From IMG/VR virus record IMGVR_UViG_3300044617_002163, positions 1 to 39,583 of that record: a stretch of DNA of 39,583 nucleotides. The stretch is one strand, 5' to 3'. This DNA is from a virus. The position numbers were made by a program, and so were the translations under genes. The notes under the pieces were generated by a model, which had not been told where the DNA came from, did no database searches, and saw nothing but the letters and a program-made list of their open reading frames with translations. Below, in pieces: positions 25,887 to 34,190 of the stretch (positions within the stretch are counted from its first letter, which is position 1; each line of letters opens with the position of its first letter).

Positions 25887-27788
25887 ATGATCAAGGACGC
25901 GATAATTAGAGTAGAGGTTTCTGATGCCGATTCTTTAGGTGCAGGCGCTGTAACTTCAGTTAATTCTAAAGTTGGAGATGTAAATCTTAGTTTCTCTGAT
26001 TTATATGGTATGGTTCCATCTTCAAAACTTCCAAGTTATGTAGATGATGTTTTAGAATTTGATTCAACAGGAGTATTACCCTCACCAGGAGAAGGTGGTA
26101 AGATTTATTTAATAACAGGTAATAATTCTCAAAAAAATTATTCATATAGATGGGGTGGAAGTTCATATATTAATATTGGAAATGGTGAAGCCTACCCAGC
26201 GTCAAATCCAAGCGGTTTCATAACTGGGGTCAATCTTTCTAACTACGTTACAACTTCGCAAACGGGCAACTTTATAACCAACTCACAAACGGGCAACTTT
26301 ATAACCAACTCACAAACGGGCAACTTTATAACCAACTCACAAACGGGGCAGTTTTATCCAGCGTCAAATCCAAGTGGTTTTACAACTGGAGTTCCGGCAC
26401 TGCCAACAAATCTCGTTTACACCACTGGGGATCAAAATATTTCTGGTAAATTGACATCTTATTTTTCAAATGGAAATATACAAATTCCATTAGGTTTTTC
26501 AAACTATGCTTATGTAAGAAATTTAGATTCCGCGCTAACAAAAGGTGAAGTTGTTTATATTGCTGGCGCGCAAGGTGATAGGGCTGCTGTTAGAAAAGCT
26601 TCGAATACTGGTGAAGCAACTTCTTCGAAGACTTTTGGTATTGCTGCAGAAGCCATTGCCTCTAGCGCTGATGGTTATGTAATAAATAATGGACAGTTAC
26701 AAAATTTAAATATTTTAACTAGTTTTAATATTGGCGATTCACTTTGGCTTGGCACTGGGGCTGGATCAATTACAAATCAAAAACCAACCGCACCAAATCA
26801 TTCTGTATTTTTAGGCGTAGTTGAGAAGCCTGGAAACGGCAACAATGGAATAATGTACGTTAAAATACAAAACGGTTATGAACTTGATGAATTGCATGAT
26901 GTAAAAATTGATTCACCTTTATCTGGTCAGTTTCTAGTTAGAAACGATGTAAATAGCTTATGGATAAATAAAAATATTGATTTTTCAAATACACAGATTT
27001 TTACATCTAATAATACTTGGTATAAACCAACGGGTGCTAAATCTGTTGATGTTTCTATTATTGGTGGTGGGGGCGGTGGCGGTGCCGGTAGATATGACTC
27101 AGTAAGTACATCTAGGGGTGGCGGTGGTGGTGGCGGTGGCGGTGGATTTACATTTTTAAATTTAAATGCAAGCACTTTGCCTGATTCTATATTGGTAACA
27201 GTTGGATTAGGCGGGTCTGGAGCATTAGCTCAGACAGTGATTGGTAATAATGGAGCAAATGGTAATCCAGGTGGTTCTTCTAGTTTTGGTATTTATGGTT
27301 TAGCAAATGGTGGAGCTGGCGGAGCCGGTGGGTCTAATGCTACAACTTCCATATCTTCTGGTGGATTAGCTATGTTTTCAGGTTCTGCTGGTGGAGCCGG
27401 TGCAATAGGTGTTACGACTGCAAAAAATGGTTCTTCTTCTATTTCTGCTGGTGGCGGTGGTGGCGGTGGTGGATGTAGTTCTTCAAATGTAAATTCTGAT
27501 GGTGGAATTGGTGGGACAAGTACTATATTAACAATTAATGGTGGAACAGCTGGAGCTACAAATGGTGGTAACGGTGGAACAGGTGGTTCTGTTGGCGTTA
27601 ATCAATCTTTACCTGGTGCTGGTGGAGGTGGCGGTGGTGGTGCAAATTCATCTACAAAAGGTGGCGATGGTGGAGATGGTGGTATTTATGGTGGAGGTGG
27701 CGGTGGTGGAGCAGGATCTAATGCAAGTTCTTCAGGAAAGGGCGGTAACGGCGCACAGGGAATAGTTATGGTGACAACTTACTTTTAA
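25887..27788 (+). CDS. Glycine-rich tail fibre / adhesin, about 633 aa
   Basis: I place the start at ATG 25887 (MIKDAIIRVEVSDAD); an in-frame TTG lies 6 nt earlier. The N-terminal part has SVNSKVGDVNLSFSDL, a motif common in phage fibres. Four tandem QTGNFITNS units follow (residues about 125-155, encoded by 27-bp repeats) and then GDQNISGKL. From about residue 380 the protein is glycine-rich, with runs such as GGGGGGGAGRY and GGGGGGGGGGF. This is the architecture of phage adhesins with polyglycine-helix tips, such as T-even Gp38, which determine host range. The likely role is receptor binding. Confidence 0.85.
   Translation: MIKDAIIRVEVSDADSLGAGAVTSVNSKVGDVNLSFSDLYGMVPSSKLPSYVDDVLEFDSTGVLPSPGEGGKIYLITGNNSQKNYSYRWGGSSYINIGNGEAYPASNPSGFITGVNLSNYVTTSQTGNFITNSQTGNFITNSQTGNFITNSQTGQFYPASNPSGFTTGVPALPTNLVYTTGDQNISGKLTSYFSNGNIQIPLGFSNYAYVRNLDSALTKGEVVYIAGAQGDRAAVRKASNTGEATSSKTFGIAAEAIASSADGYVINNGQLQNLNILTSFNIGDSLWLGTGAGSITNQKPTAPNHSVFLGVVEKPGNGNNGIMYVKIQNGYELDELHDVKIDSPLSGQFLVRNDVNSLWINKNIDFSNTQIFTSNNTWYKPTGAKSVDVSIIGGGGGGGAGRYDSVSTSRGGGGGGGGGGFTFLNLNASTLPDSILVTVGLGGSGALAQTVIGNNGANGNPGGSSSFGIYGLANGGAGGAGGSNATTSISSGGLAMFSGSAGGAGAIGVTTAKNGSSSISAGGGGGGGGCSSSNVNSDGGIGGTSTILTINGGTAGATNGGNGGTGGSVGVNQSLPGAGGGGGGGANSSTKGGDGGDGGIYGGGGGGGAGSNASSSGKGGNGAQGIVMVTTYF
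26259..26347 (+). repeat. 27-bp tandem repeat, three full copies and a partial copy
   Basis: Units of 27 bp start CAAACGGGCAACTTTATAAC at 26259, 26286 and 26313, with a partial fourth at 26340. They encode QTGNFITNS repeats in the fibre shaft, and their near identity suggests recent copy-number change. Confidence 0.95.
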
Positions 27789-27794
27789 ATAAAA

Positions 27795-28211
27795 ATGAAT
27801 AATACTCAATCTTATGCTATTTTAGATATAAACGGAAAAGTTATTAACTTTTGCCTGTGGGATGGCGATTTAAATAATTGGCAACCACCTGAAAATACAA
27901 CTGCTATATTAACAAGTGAACTTCCAGAGAATTGGCAAAGTGTTAATTCTGTGACAGAAAAATTATTTTCAGCAGAGGAGTGGTTAAATGCTCAAGGTTA
28001 TTCTTCAATAAGATTAGTTACTCTTTTAGACTTAGAAAATAAATTAAAAGAATTAAATAAGTCAAGTCAAAAACTTACAGATATTAGAACTTGGATAGAT
28101 TTTATTTTATTGTCGTTTATTCAAAATAATGAACCAAAGAACGATTGGCAGCCCGCTCCCCATCTTTTTGAAGATACGGTTCAAGATGTTTTTAATGTTT
28201 TAAATAGTTAA
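27795..28211 (+). CDS. Fibre-associated protein, 138 aa, possible chaperone
   Basis: The N terminus (SYAILDINGKVINFCLWDGD, then WQPPENTTAI) matches the short domain seen in many small phage tail-associated proteins, where x-Y-A-x-x-D/N-x-x-x-x-V-x-N is followed by V/L-W-D-G and W-x-P-P. The C-terminal half is helical (TLLDLENKLKELNKSSQKLT). It lies 6 nt downstream of the glycine-rich adhesin, where fibre-assembly chaperones are usually encoded; the chaperone role is inferred from position. Confidence 0.65.
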   Translation: MNNTQSYAILDINGKVINFCLWDGDLNNWQPPENTTAILTSELPENWQSVNSVTEKLFSAEEWLNAQGYSSIRLVTLLDLENKLKELNKSSQKLTDIRTWIDFILLSFIQNNEPKNDWQPAPHLFEDTVQDVFNVLNS

Positions 28212-28230
28212 AAAGTTTTTTTTATAAAAA

Positions 28231-28235
28231 GTGTA
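28231..28235 (+). promoter_or_regulatory. GTGTA element before the lysis genes
   Basis: TTTATAAAAAGTGTATAT, exactly 11 nt before the ATG at 28247. Confidence 0.5.
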
Positions 28236-28246
28236 TATATTTATAT

Positions 28247-28915
28247 ATGAAAAAAAAATATATTTACTTTGCGTTAATTTCTGTTTTATTTTTAACTTCC
28301 TGCGCGGTTTATACTGAAAAAAGAAGCCAAGCTCTTTCACGCGCAGTTGCGGCTACAGCAGACTCTATTGAGGCTGCTCGCTTTGACCTTGCTTCAAAAT
28401 ATTCTAAAGAAGCAGAAAAAATAGCTTATCCTCCAAAAGAAAGAATAATAGTTCGCCCGATAATTACAAAAAATACAAAAAGCCTTGAGATAAAAAATAC
28501 AAAAAGTGATGCAACTTTAAATGGTAAAAAAACAAACTTGAATACAAGTATTGTTAAAATAACTGCTTCTAATAACGATGAAGAAACGGTCTTAAGATTG
28601 GTAGTTCCAGAAAACCTTAAGCATGCTAAACTATTGATAGAAAATTCGGATGAATGGCTTGAATTGTTGAAGACAAAAAGCTTTGCCGAACAGTTGGCTA
28701 AAGATAATAAAAATCTTAAAGATTTGGTTGATGAAGTAAATGCTGAACTTTTAAAACAACAAGAAATAAACAGCCAACTTATAAAAGATTTAAATAAATT
28801 GCAAAAAGAAGTTATTGAAAAACGCTTGCATATTTTAAAATTATATATTGCAATAGCTATATTGATTGCAGTTATCGGCGGCGCAACATATTTGAGAATA
28901 AAAGGTATTTTATGA
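28247..28915 (+). CDS. Candidate unimolecular spanin (lipoprotein with C-terminal membrane helix)
   Basis: A protein of 222 residues. The N terminus MKKKYIYFALISVLFLTSCA is a lipoprotein signal with Cys19. The mature part has an Ala-rich helix (SRAVAATADSIEAARFDLAS), a middle domain and a coiled-coil-like region (KDLVDEVNAELLKQQEINSQ). The C terminus carries a membrane segment (ILKLYIAIAILIAVIGGATY). An outer-membrane lipid anchor at one end and an inner-membrane helix at the other is the topology of u-spanins such as T1 Gp11, which fuse the two membranes in the last step of lysis. The adjoining holin-like and endolysin genes support this. Confidence 0.8.
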   Translation: MKKKYIYFALISVLFLTSCAVYTEKRSQALSRAVAATADSIEAARFDLASKYSKEAEKIAYPPKERIIVRPIITKNTKSLEIKNTKSDATLNGKKTNLNTSIVKITASNNDEETVLRLVVPENLKHAKLLIENSDEWLELLKTKSFAEQLAKDNKNLKDLVDEVNAELLKQQEINSQLIKDLNKLQKEVIEKRLHILKLYIAIAILIAVIGGATYLRIKGIL

Positions 28916-28916
28916 T

Positions 28917-29345
28917 ATGTGGGAAAGAATTGTAGAAATAGCAAAAACTGCAAGTGCAATGCTTCATAGCGGGCAAGTTCCGCCGAATACGCCTCCTTTA
29001 TATAAAAATGATTTAAGTAAAGTAAATTTTCTTGCTTCGAAAAAATTTTATGTTGTTTTTTGTTCAGTTATTATTCTTGCAATATTTTATGCGGCTAGTA
29101 TTTTTGTTTTATTTTTAACGGCAGCGTCACCAAATTTAACAGTTCCTTTTGTTAGTATTTTTACAGAAACAATAAAAATATTAGCGGTTATAATAGCTAG
29201 TTATTTAGGTGTTCAAACTATACTTGATTATAAAATGCAGTCCAATTCCAATATAGATCTTCGTGGCGAAAATAATTTTAATTATGATGAAGAAGTTACT
29301 TATATTGTAACAAATGCAAAAGAAGAAGATTATGAAATTGAATAA
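28917..29345 (+). CDS. Candidate holin, 142 aa, two membrane segments
   Basis: The start follows the spanin stop by one nucleotide. After a polar N terminus come two hydrophobic segments (VVFCSVIILAIFYAASIFVL, residues about 43-62, and IFTETIKILAVIIASYLGVQ, about 80-99) and a charged tail. Size, two membrane helices and position between spanin and endolysin suit a holin, which forms the inner-membrane hole at lysis time. No sequence family is recognised. Its end overlaps the endolysin start. Confidence 0.7.
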   Translation: MWERIVEIAKTASAMLHSGQVPPNTPPLYKNDLSKVNFLASKKFYVVFCSVIILAIFYAASIFVLFLTAASPNLTVPFVSIFTETIKILAVIIASYLGVQTILDYKMQSNSNIDLRGENNFNYDEEVTYIVTNAKEEDYEIE

Positions 29346-29949
29346 ATTATCAAAAGATGCTTATAATTTAATTCTTAAATATGAAGTTGGTGGTGGCAGG
29401 AATTATTATGAAAAATTTCTTTCAAAGTTTACCTGGCCTGGGGGAGCATCAGGTCCAACAATCGCTATAGGAATAGATTGCGCGTATTATAAACCAGAAG
29501 AGTTAAGAAATATATTTAATTTTTTGCAAGCAAAAGAAATAGAAATGATTTGTGGCGCGAGTGGAAAAACTGGAGAAGCTGGAAAGGAATACACAAAACA
29601 ATTAAGAAAAGCGGGTATAATTGTTGGTTGGAATGAAGCTGTTAATATTTTTGAAAATACAACTTGGTTAAAGTTTTCAATGCTCTCTGAAAAAACATTT
29701 CCAGGATTACGGGATCTTTGTGATAATGCTTATGGTGCAATTGTTTCAATAGTATTTAATCGCGGATCTAGTTTAAAAGGCGATTCCAGGCTTGAAATGA
29801 GAAATATAAAAAGATTAATCGCTGAAAAAAAATATAAAAATATAGCTAGTGAAATACGTAAAATGAAAAGGCTTTGGATTGGAAAAGGATTAGATGGTCT
29901 TTTAGAACGTCGTGAGGCAGAGGCAAATTTAGTAGAAACTTGTTATTAA
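29332..29949 (+). CDS. Endolysin (lysozyme-like muramidase), 205 aa
   Basis: I place the start at ATG 29332 (MKLNKLSKDAYNLILKYEVG), overlapping the holin by 14 nt; an in-frame ATG at 29314 would add six residues. LKYEVGGGRNYY with Glu18, then FTWPGGASGPTIAIGIDCAY (residues 33-52), match a widespread phage endolysin family with E-V/T-G/S...YY...P-x-W-P-G-G-x-S-G-x-T-I-G-x-G. Glu18 is the likely catalytic acid. It would cut peptidoglycan glycan strands. No signal peptide is seen, so release would need the holin. Confidence 0.9.
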   Translation: MKLNKLSKDAYNLILKYEVGGGRNYYEKFLSKFTWPGGASGPTIAIGIDCAYYKPEELRNIFNFLQAKEIEMICGASGKTGEAGKEYTKQLRKAGIIVGWNEAVNIFENTTWLKFSMLSEKTFPGLRDLCDNAYGAIVSIVFNRGSSLKGDSRLEMRNIKRLIAEKKYKNIASEIRKMKRLWIGKGLDGLLERREAEANLVETCY

Positions 29950-29985
29950 AAATAAATAAAAATTTGCGACATATTTTATAGCTTT

Positions 29986-29990
29986 GTGTA
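29986..29990 (+). promoter_or_regulatory. GTGTA element before the head genes
   Basis: ATAGCTTTGTGTAGATG, 24 nt before the ATG at 30015, with ATATAATATAA following. It would drive the protease, decoration and capsid genes up to the terminator at 33366. Confidence 0.5.
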
Positions 29991-30014
29991 GATGAGATAT
30001 AATATAAATTACAT

Positions 30015-31610
30015 ATGCCAAAGTTTGAAAGTTCATACATTTTGCTAAGTGAAGAATATATACCATCTATGAAAAAGAAATTTCCATTTGAAACATCGTT
30101 TGCATCAGAACCAGTAAAAATATTTTCTCCATCAAATGAAGATATTTATTTAGCGAAGGCTGGTATAGACTCTCTCAAACCTTTTTTAGATTCCTCTATA
30201 GATTTAGAAAAAAATTACGATCTTATAGGCGTAGCCTTTAATGCTTTTGTAGTTAATAGAGTTAATAAGAATGATCAGGTTATTTCCACCGAGAGTGCTT
30301 TGGCGGCGGTTGAAAATTTTAAGTTCAAACCAATGAATATTGAACATAAAAGAAAAGAAGTGGTAGGTATGATAACTGGTTATGGATTTAGTGAGTTTGG
30401 TACAGACAAACCTTTGACAGTTGAAGAAGTTAAAGATAAAAAAGAACCTTTTAATGTTGTGCTTAGTGGGTTTGTTTGGAGAGTTGTTGATTCAGAATTT
30501 GCTGATAAATTGGAGGATTCATCGGACCCTTCTTCTTTAAATTACTTAAGTGTTTCAACAAGCTGGGAAATGGGCTTTAAAGATTTTTCTATAGCTAAAG
30601 GTGGTAAAAATTTAAATGAGGCGGAAATAATTTCAAATCAAGAAGATGTAGATTCTTTGAAAGCAAAACTAGCTCACTTCGGAGGAGATGGAAAAGACTC
30701 AAATGGTGATAGAATTTATTTGAATTTAATAGGTGAAGTTTTGCCGCTTGGAATAGGCTTTACTATGCGCCCTGCCGCAGATGTAAAAGGAGTAAAGGTT
30801 GCTGGTTCTAAAGATTTAATTGAATTAAATAATCACGAAGTTGAAATTGATAGTTCCCATCTTGAAGAAAATGATGTAAAAAACAACATATCAGCAAATT
30901 CAGTAAAAGATACTGATTTTAACGAAATAAATAAATCAAATAAAAAAGATATGATTATAAAATCCATAAACGATCTAACCGATGATTCATTGAAGCAAAT
31001 CGCTGCTTCTGATATCAAATCTCTATTCGAAGAAGAAATAAAAAAAGCCAGCGAAAAATTTTCTCAAGAAAAAGAAGAAAAAGATAAAGCTTTTGCCGAG
31101 GTCGAAAACTCTAAAAAAGAAATTGAGACAAAGTTGGCTGAAATTACTGAGCTTAGTCAGAATTTACAAAATCAATTGGATCAGTTAAAATCAGAAGCTG
31201 CTGCCAAAGCAAAAGAAGAGCTTTTCCAAAACAGAATGGCTGGTCTTGATGAAGAATTTGAACTCGAAGCCGAAGAGCGCGAGATCGTTGGAGAACAAAT
31301 AAAAGATCTTGATGAAGAAGGTTTTGAAAAATGGTATAAAGCATTTAATGTTTTTGCAAAAGGCAAAAATAAAAAAATGAAAATGGCTTACCAAGAAAAA
31401 TCAGAAAAAACTGAAGAAAAAGAAATGAAGGCTTCTGAAGAAGAAATCAAAAAAGAGGCTGAAGAAGCTGCAGCTAAAGCACTTGAAACCGCTAAGGCTT
31501 CAGATGACAATCTTCCAAACGCAAGTTCTTCAAATGAATTATCAATCAGAGATAAATTTGCAAAAGCTTTCAACAATGAAACCGTAAAAGTACAGGTTTA
31601 TAAAATTTAA
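30015..31610 (+). CDS. Prohead protease fused to scaffold, 531 aa
   Basis: The N-terminal half is a phage head maturation protease: FKFKPMNIEHKRKEVVGMIT (103-122) carries the likely catalytic His111, VVLSGFVWRVV follows near 148, and LNYLSVSTSWE (176-185) carries the candidate nucleophilic Ser (about 179). The C-terminal half is a long charged coiled coil (KEKDKAFAEVENSKKEIETK; EITELSQNLQNQLDQL) ending before a short segment, typical of a scaffold that is cleaved and expelled. The fusion of protease and scaffold in one frame is common in HK97-fold phages. It starts the head operon, 19 nt before the decoration gene. Confidence 0.88.
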   Translation: MPKFESSYILLSEEYIPSMKKKFPFETSFASEPVKIFSPSNEDIYLAKAGIDSLKPFLDSSIDLEKNYDLIGVAFNAFVVNRVNKNDQVISTESALAAVENFKFKPMNIEHKRKEVVGMITGYGFSEFGTDKPLTVEEVKDKKEPFNVVLSGFVWRVVDSEFADKLEDSSDPSSLNYLSVSTSWEMGFKDFSIAKGGKNLNEAEIISNQEDVDSLKAKLAHFGGDGKDSNGDRIYLNLIGEVLPLGIGFTMRPAADVKGVKVAGSKDLIELNNHEVEIDSSHLEENDVKNNISANSVKDTDFNEINKSNKKDMIIKSINDLTDDSLKQIAASDIKSLFEEEIKKASEKFSQEKEEKDKAFAEVENSKKEIETKLAEITELSQNLQNQLDQLKSEAAAKAKEELFQNRMAGLDEEFELEAEEREIVGEQIKDLDEEGFEKWYKAFNVFAKGKNKKMKMAYQEKSEKTEEKEMKASEEEIKKEAEEAAAKALETAKASDDNLPNASSSNELSIRDKFAKAFNNETVKVQVYKI

Positions 31611-31628
31611 CAATTAAAATATAAAAAT

Positions 31629-32162
31629 ATGACAATTAGACCATTTAGAGATTATAGTGAGCACGAGGTTGTAAACCTTTTTGCTCTTCAAGGCGAAGGA
31701 AACAAGGGAACTTTCGTTACCGCTGTTGGTAATGGATTTTCATTTGATACCCCTTCTAATTTTGAGGATGATAGCTTTATAAACGGCTCTGTATCCGCAA
31801 GATTTACTGTTGCGCAAAAAGTCACCGCCGCCCCTTCAGGAACTCACCCAGCTCTTGTTTTAGGCATGACTTTAAAAGATGTTAAATATAGGGATGAAAA
31901 TGGTTATCCATTAAAATTTGATCCTAAAAAAGCAGCAGAACGCGACCTTGTTATAAGCGGTGAAGCTGTCCCTGTAGTTAAGAGAGGTCTTTTCTTATAC
32001 GACGGTATTTCTGGAACACCTGGTTTTGGAAGCGGTCTTGCCGTATCTGATGCCGGAGACGGATCACTTAAAGTTGTTGCTCCTGGTCACTCACATGCAG
32101 TTGCTAGAGCTTTAGGTCCAAAAGACGCTAATGGTTATACATTAATAGAAATTAAACTTTAA
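31629..32162 (+). CDS. Capsid decoration protein, 177 aa
   Basis: The frame starts MTIRPFRDYSEHEVVNLFAL. The segment LQGEGNKGTFVTAV near residue 20, then PALVLGMTLKDVKYRDENGY near 74 and DLVISGEAVPVVKRGLFLYD, suggest a beta-rich head protein. Position between protease-scaffold and major capsid protein is typical for decoration (stabilisation) proteins that bind the capsid after expansion. The family is inferred from position, size and this pattern. Confidence 0.72.
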   Translation: MTIRPFRDYSEHEVVNLFALQGEGNKGTFVTAVGNGFSFDTPSNFEDDSFINGSVSARFTVAQKVTAAPSGTHPALVLGMTLKDVKYRDENGYPLKFDPKKAAERDLVISGEAVPVVKRGLFLYDGISGTPGFGSGLAVSDAGDGSLKVVAPGHSHAVARALGPKDANGYTLIEIKL

Positions 32163-32222
32163 TTAAAAAATTAAAAAAAACAAAAACAATAAACAAAATT
32201 TATAAAATAGAAAAATAAAATT

Positions 32223-33341
32223 ATGAAAATCAAATTTGAAAAAACACCAGAACAAGTAGAGTTAGTAAAAGCCATGGGTTCTAGCAACAAGGTTGATGCC
32301 TTGGAAGCTCAGGACGCATTCGCAGCTTTTATTTCGCCTGTTATCCAAGAAGTTCTTCTTCAAGCCGGTACAGCACCAGCTATTTATGAAGATATGACAT
32401 ATAATGAAGATGATTCTCCTTCTATTCCTGTAGACCTTTACTACGGTGAAACAGAAGGAACATTTTCTGTTTGGCAGCAAACAGTTGCCGGTGGTCTTCC
32501 AACCCAACAAATTGGAACATTCCAAGAAATCAAAGTTTCAACATATCCACTCGATTCTGCTATCAGCTTCGACAAGCGTTATGTTCGCAAATGCCGTTTG
32601 GATGTTGTAGCAAGAGGTCTTGAGAGACTTTCTAACGATGTTCTTATCAAGCAAGAAAGAAATGCATGGTATGTTGTTCTTAAAATGCTTGCTGACGCAA
32701 TCACACAAGGAAAGAGACACGTTTTCAGATCAAATGTAAACAATGAGTTTCAAGTTGACGATATCAACAAAGCAATGACTCTTTTAAAGAGAATCAATGC
32801 TGCTTACAATGGTGCTACACCTGTTGGCAATGAAGGTCGCGGATTAACAGATCTTTATGTTTCTCCTGAAATTATGGAGCAAGTTAGAGGATTTGCATAC
32901 AACCCTGTAAATACAAAACAAGCCGTTGGCGGAACAACATCAATTCCTATGACCGATTCTGTTCGCGATAGAATCTACAATGCCGCTGGCATGTCTGATA
33001 TCTGGGGTGTTACGCTTCATGAACTACTCGAACTCGGCGTTGGTCGCAAATACAACGTTCTATTTGACCAGATAGCTGGAGCTACATTATATACAAAAGC
33101 CGACGGAACATCTGGTTCTGCAGCTTTTGATGGAGCTAGCGATGAGGTTCTTATTGGTGTTGATCGCTCACGCAGATCATTCATCAGAACACTTGCTGTT
33201 AATGCCGAAACAGGCGGAAGCTTTACATTAAAACCAGACGATCAATTCCTTGCTCGCTCTGGAAAAGTTGGATTCTACGGTGGTCTTGAAGAAGGTCGCG
33301 TTGGACTTGATGCCAAAGCTGTCGCCGGAATTATCGTATAA
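32223..33341 (+). CDS. Major capsid protein (HK97 fold), 372 aa
   Basis: The frame starts MKIKFEKTPEQVELVKAMGS. GSNKVDALEAQDAFAAFISP near residue 18, a long E-loop-like segment (TYPLDSAISFDKRYVRKCRL near 104), and the helical core with NAWYVVLKMLADAI near 146 suit an HK97-type capsid protein. The C-terminal part ends EGRVGLDAKAVAGIIV. It is the last gene of the head operon and is followed by a strong terminator, as expected for a very highly expressed gene. Its codon choice is also visibly less A/T-biased than that of its neighbours (more C-ending codons). Confidence 0.88.
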   Translation: MKIKFEKTPEQVELVKAMGSSNKVDALEAQDAFAAFISPVIQEVLLQAGTAPAIYEDMTYNEDDSPSIPVDLYYGETEGTFSVWQQTVAGGLPTQQIGTFQEIKVSTYPLDSAISFDKRYVRKCRLDVVARGLERLSNDVLIKQERNAWYVVLKMLADAITQGKRHVFRSNVNNEFQVDDINKAMTLLKRINAAYNGATPVGNEGRGLTDLYVSPEIMEQVRGFAYNPVNTKQAVGGTTSIPMTDSVRDRIYNAAGMSDIWGVTLHELLELGVGRKYNVLFDQIAGATLYTKADGTSGSAAFDGASDEVLIGVDRSRRSFIRTLAVNAETGGSFTLKPDDQFLARSGKVGFYGGLEEGRVGLDAKAVAGIIV

Positions 33342-33365
33342 TAGACTAGTTATAAAGTCTTTAGA

Positions 33366-33396
33366 AAAACCCCGAATAAAATTCGGGGTTTTTTTA
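33366..33396 (+). terminator. Rho-independent terminator after the capsid gene
   Basis: AACCCCGAA pairs perfectly with TTCGGGGTT around a TAAAA loop (33368-33390), followed by a T run. Confidence 0.95.
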
Positions 33397-33424
33397 TTTA
33401 TATAATCAATTTTGCGTTTAAAAT

Positions 33425-33429
33425 GTGTA
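33425..33429 (+). promoter_or_regulatory. GTGTA element before the lipoprotein gene
   Basis: CGTTTAAAATGTGTAAGCC, exactly 11 nt before the ATG at 33441 and just beyond a strong terminator, so some promoter is needed here. Confidence 0.55.
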
Positions 33430-33440
33430 AGCCTTAAGAT

Positions 33441-33824
33441 ATGAAAAAATATTTTTTGATTTTTGTTTTTTTAATATTTTTAACTGGATGCCAAACACCT
33501 GGTAATCCAGAATCATGGATGGAAATGGAAAAGAATGCTTGTCTGCCAACCGCAATAGCTTTCCGCGAAGGGTTAAGAAAATACAATGTTTGGTCTGAAG
33601 TTGTTGTTTATTATTATTTTGATCACAAAAAATCTGAACAATCAGGGCATGCTATAACTGCATATATGTATCCGCCTGGAAAAAATCAGTTGTGGACATA
33701 TGATTATATGGGTTCTTATAGAACAAGAGCATATAAAGAAAATCCATTTGATATAGCTTTAGAGGCTGAAAGATTAAGAGGAAGATCTCATAATCAAATT
33801 TATAGAGCAGAATTTTTAAAATAA
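33441..33824 (+). CDS. Lipoprotein with a possible Cys-His-Asp papain/transglutaminase triad, 127 aa
   Basis: The N terminus MKKYFLIFVFLIFLTGC is a lipoprotein signal with Cys17. In the mature part ACLPTAIAFREGL (Cys34), SGHAITAYMY (His70) and QLWTYDYMGS (Asp88) occur with the order and spacing of the catalytic triad of transglutaminase-like or papain-like domains, in a minimal form. The protein would sit in the periplasm or outer membrane of the infected cell. It has its own GTGTA element between the capsid gene terminator and the fibre genes. Possible roles are superinfection exclusion or cell-envelope modification. Enzyme activity is inferred only. Confidence 0.65.
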   Translation: MKKYFLIFVFLIFLTGCQTPGNPESWMEMEKNACLPTAIAFREGLRKYNVWSEVVVYYYFDHKKSEQSGHAITAYMYPPGKNQLWTYDYMGSYRTRAYKENPFDIALEAERLRGRSHNQIYRAEFLK

Positions 33825-33829
33825 AAAAA

Positions 33830-34189
33830 ATGACAACACCAGCTATTTATAATCTTCCAAGTGCTTATAGGGGCGATTCTTATGGTCCTATAACTTTTAA
33901 GTTTAAAAATGAAGAAGAATCTCCTGATTATATAAACTTTACGGGTTCGCGCGTTGACCTTCAAGTAAGAAATAAAAGATTTAAAGATATCATTGTTTTA
34001 AATTGGTCAACATCTAATGGATCAATTGAAATATCAGATACTGCTATTTTATTAAAACAAATAAATGGAGAAAATATGAAAATTCCGCCTGGAGCGTATT
34101 TATATGATATGCAAATAATAAAAGATGGAATAACAAAAACTTATCTAAAAGGTGATTTTACAATTGTTGATGATATAACAGAAATATAA
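33830..34189 (+). CDS. Small virion protein with BppU-like N-terminal fold, 119 aa
   Basis: YRGDSYGPITFKFKNEEESP near residue 13, then VDLQVRNKRFKDI, a central strand pair, and YLYDMQIIKDGITKTYLKG near 89 match the short beta-sandwich found in phage baseplate or fibre-attachment proteins (G-D-x-x-x-x-I-T-F, then Q-V-R, then Y-D-x-Q...G...TYL-x-G). It lies 1 nt before the next fibre-type gene and 5 nt after the lipoprotein gene. The role is probably to anchor a fibre; this is inference. Confidence 0.7.
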   Translation: MTTPAIYNLPSAYRGDSYGPITFKFKNEEESPDYINFTGSRVDLQVRNKRFKDIIVLNWSTSNGSIEISDTAILLKQINGENMKIPPGAYLYDMQIIKDGITKTYLKGDFTIVDDITEI

Positions 34190-34190
34190 A

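Noticed and set aside
28426-28959. Minus-strand frame of 177 codons
   Set aside because: It is opposite the well-supported spanin candidate. Its Phe/Leu-rich sequence is what the complement of Lys/Glu-rich coding gives.
30015-33341. Assignment to crAss-like or T4-like phages
   Set aside because: The capsid protein is short, no diagnostic crAss or T4 core genes are present, and the few T4-like fibre motifs are shared by many phages. The window does not settle the lineage.
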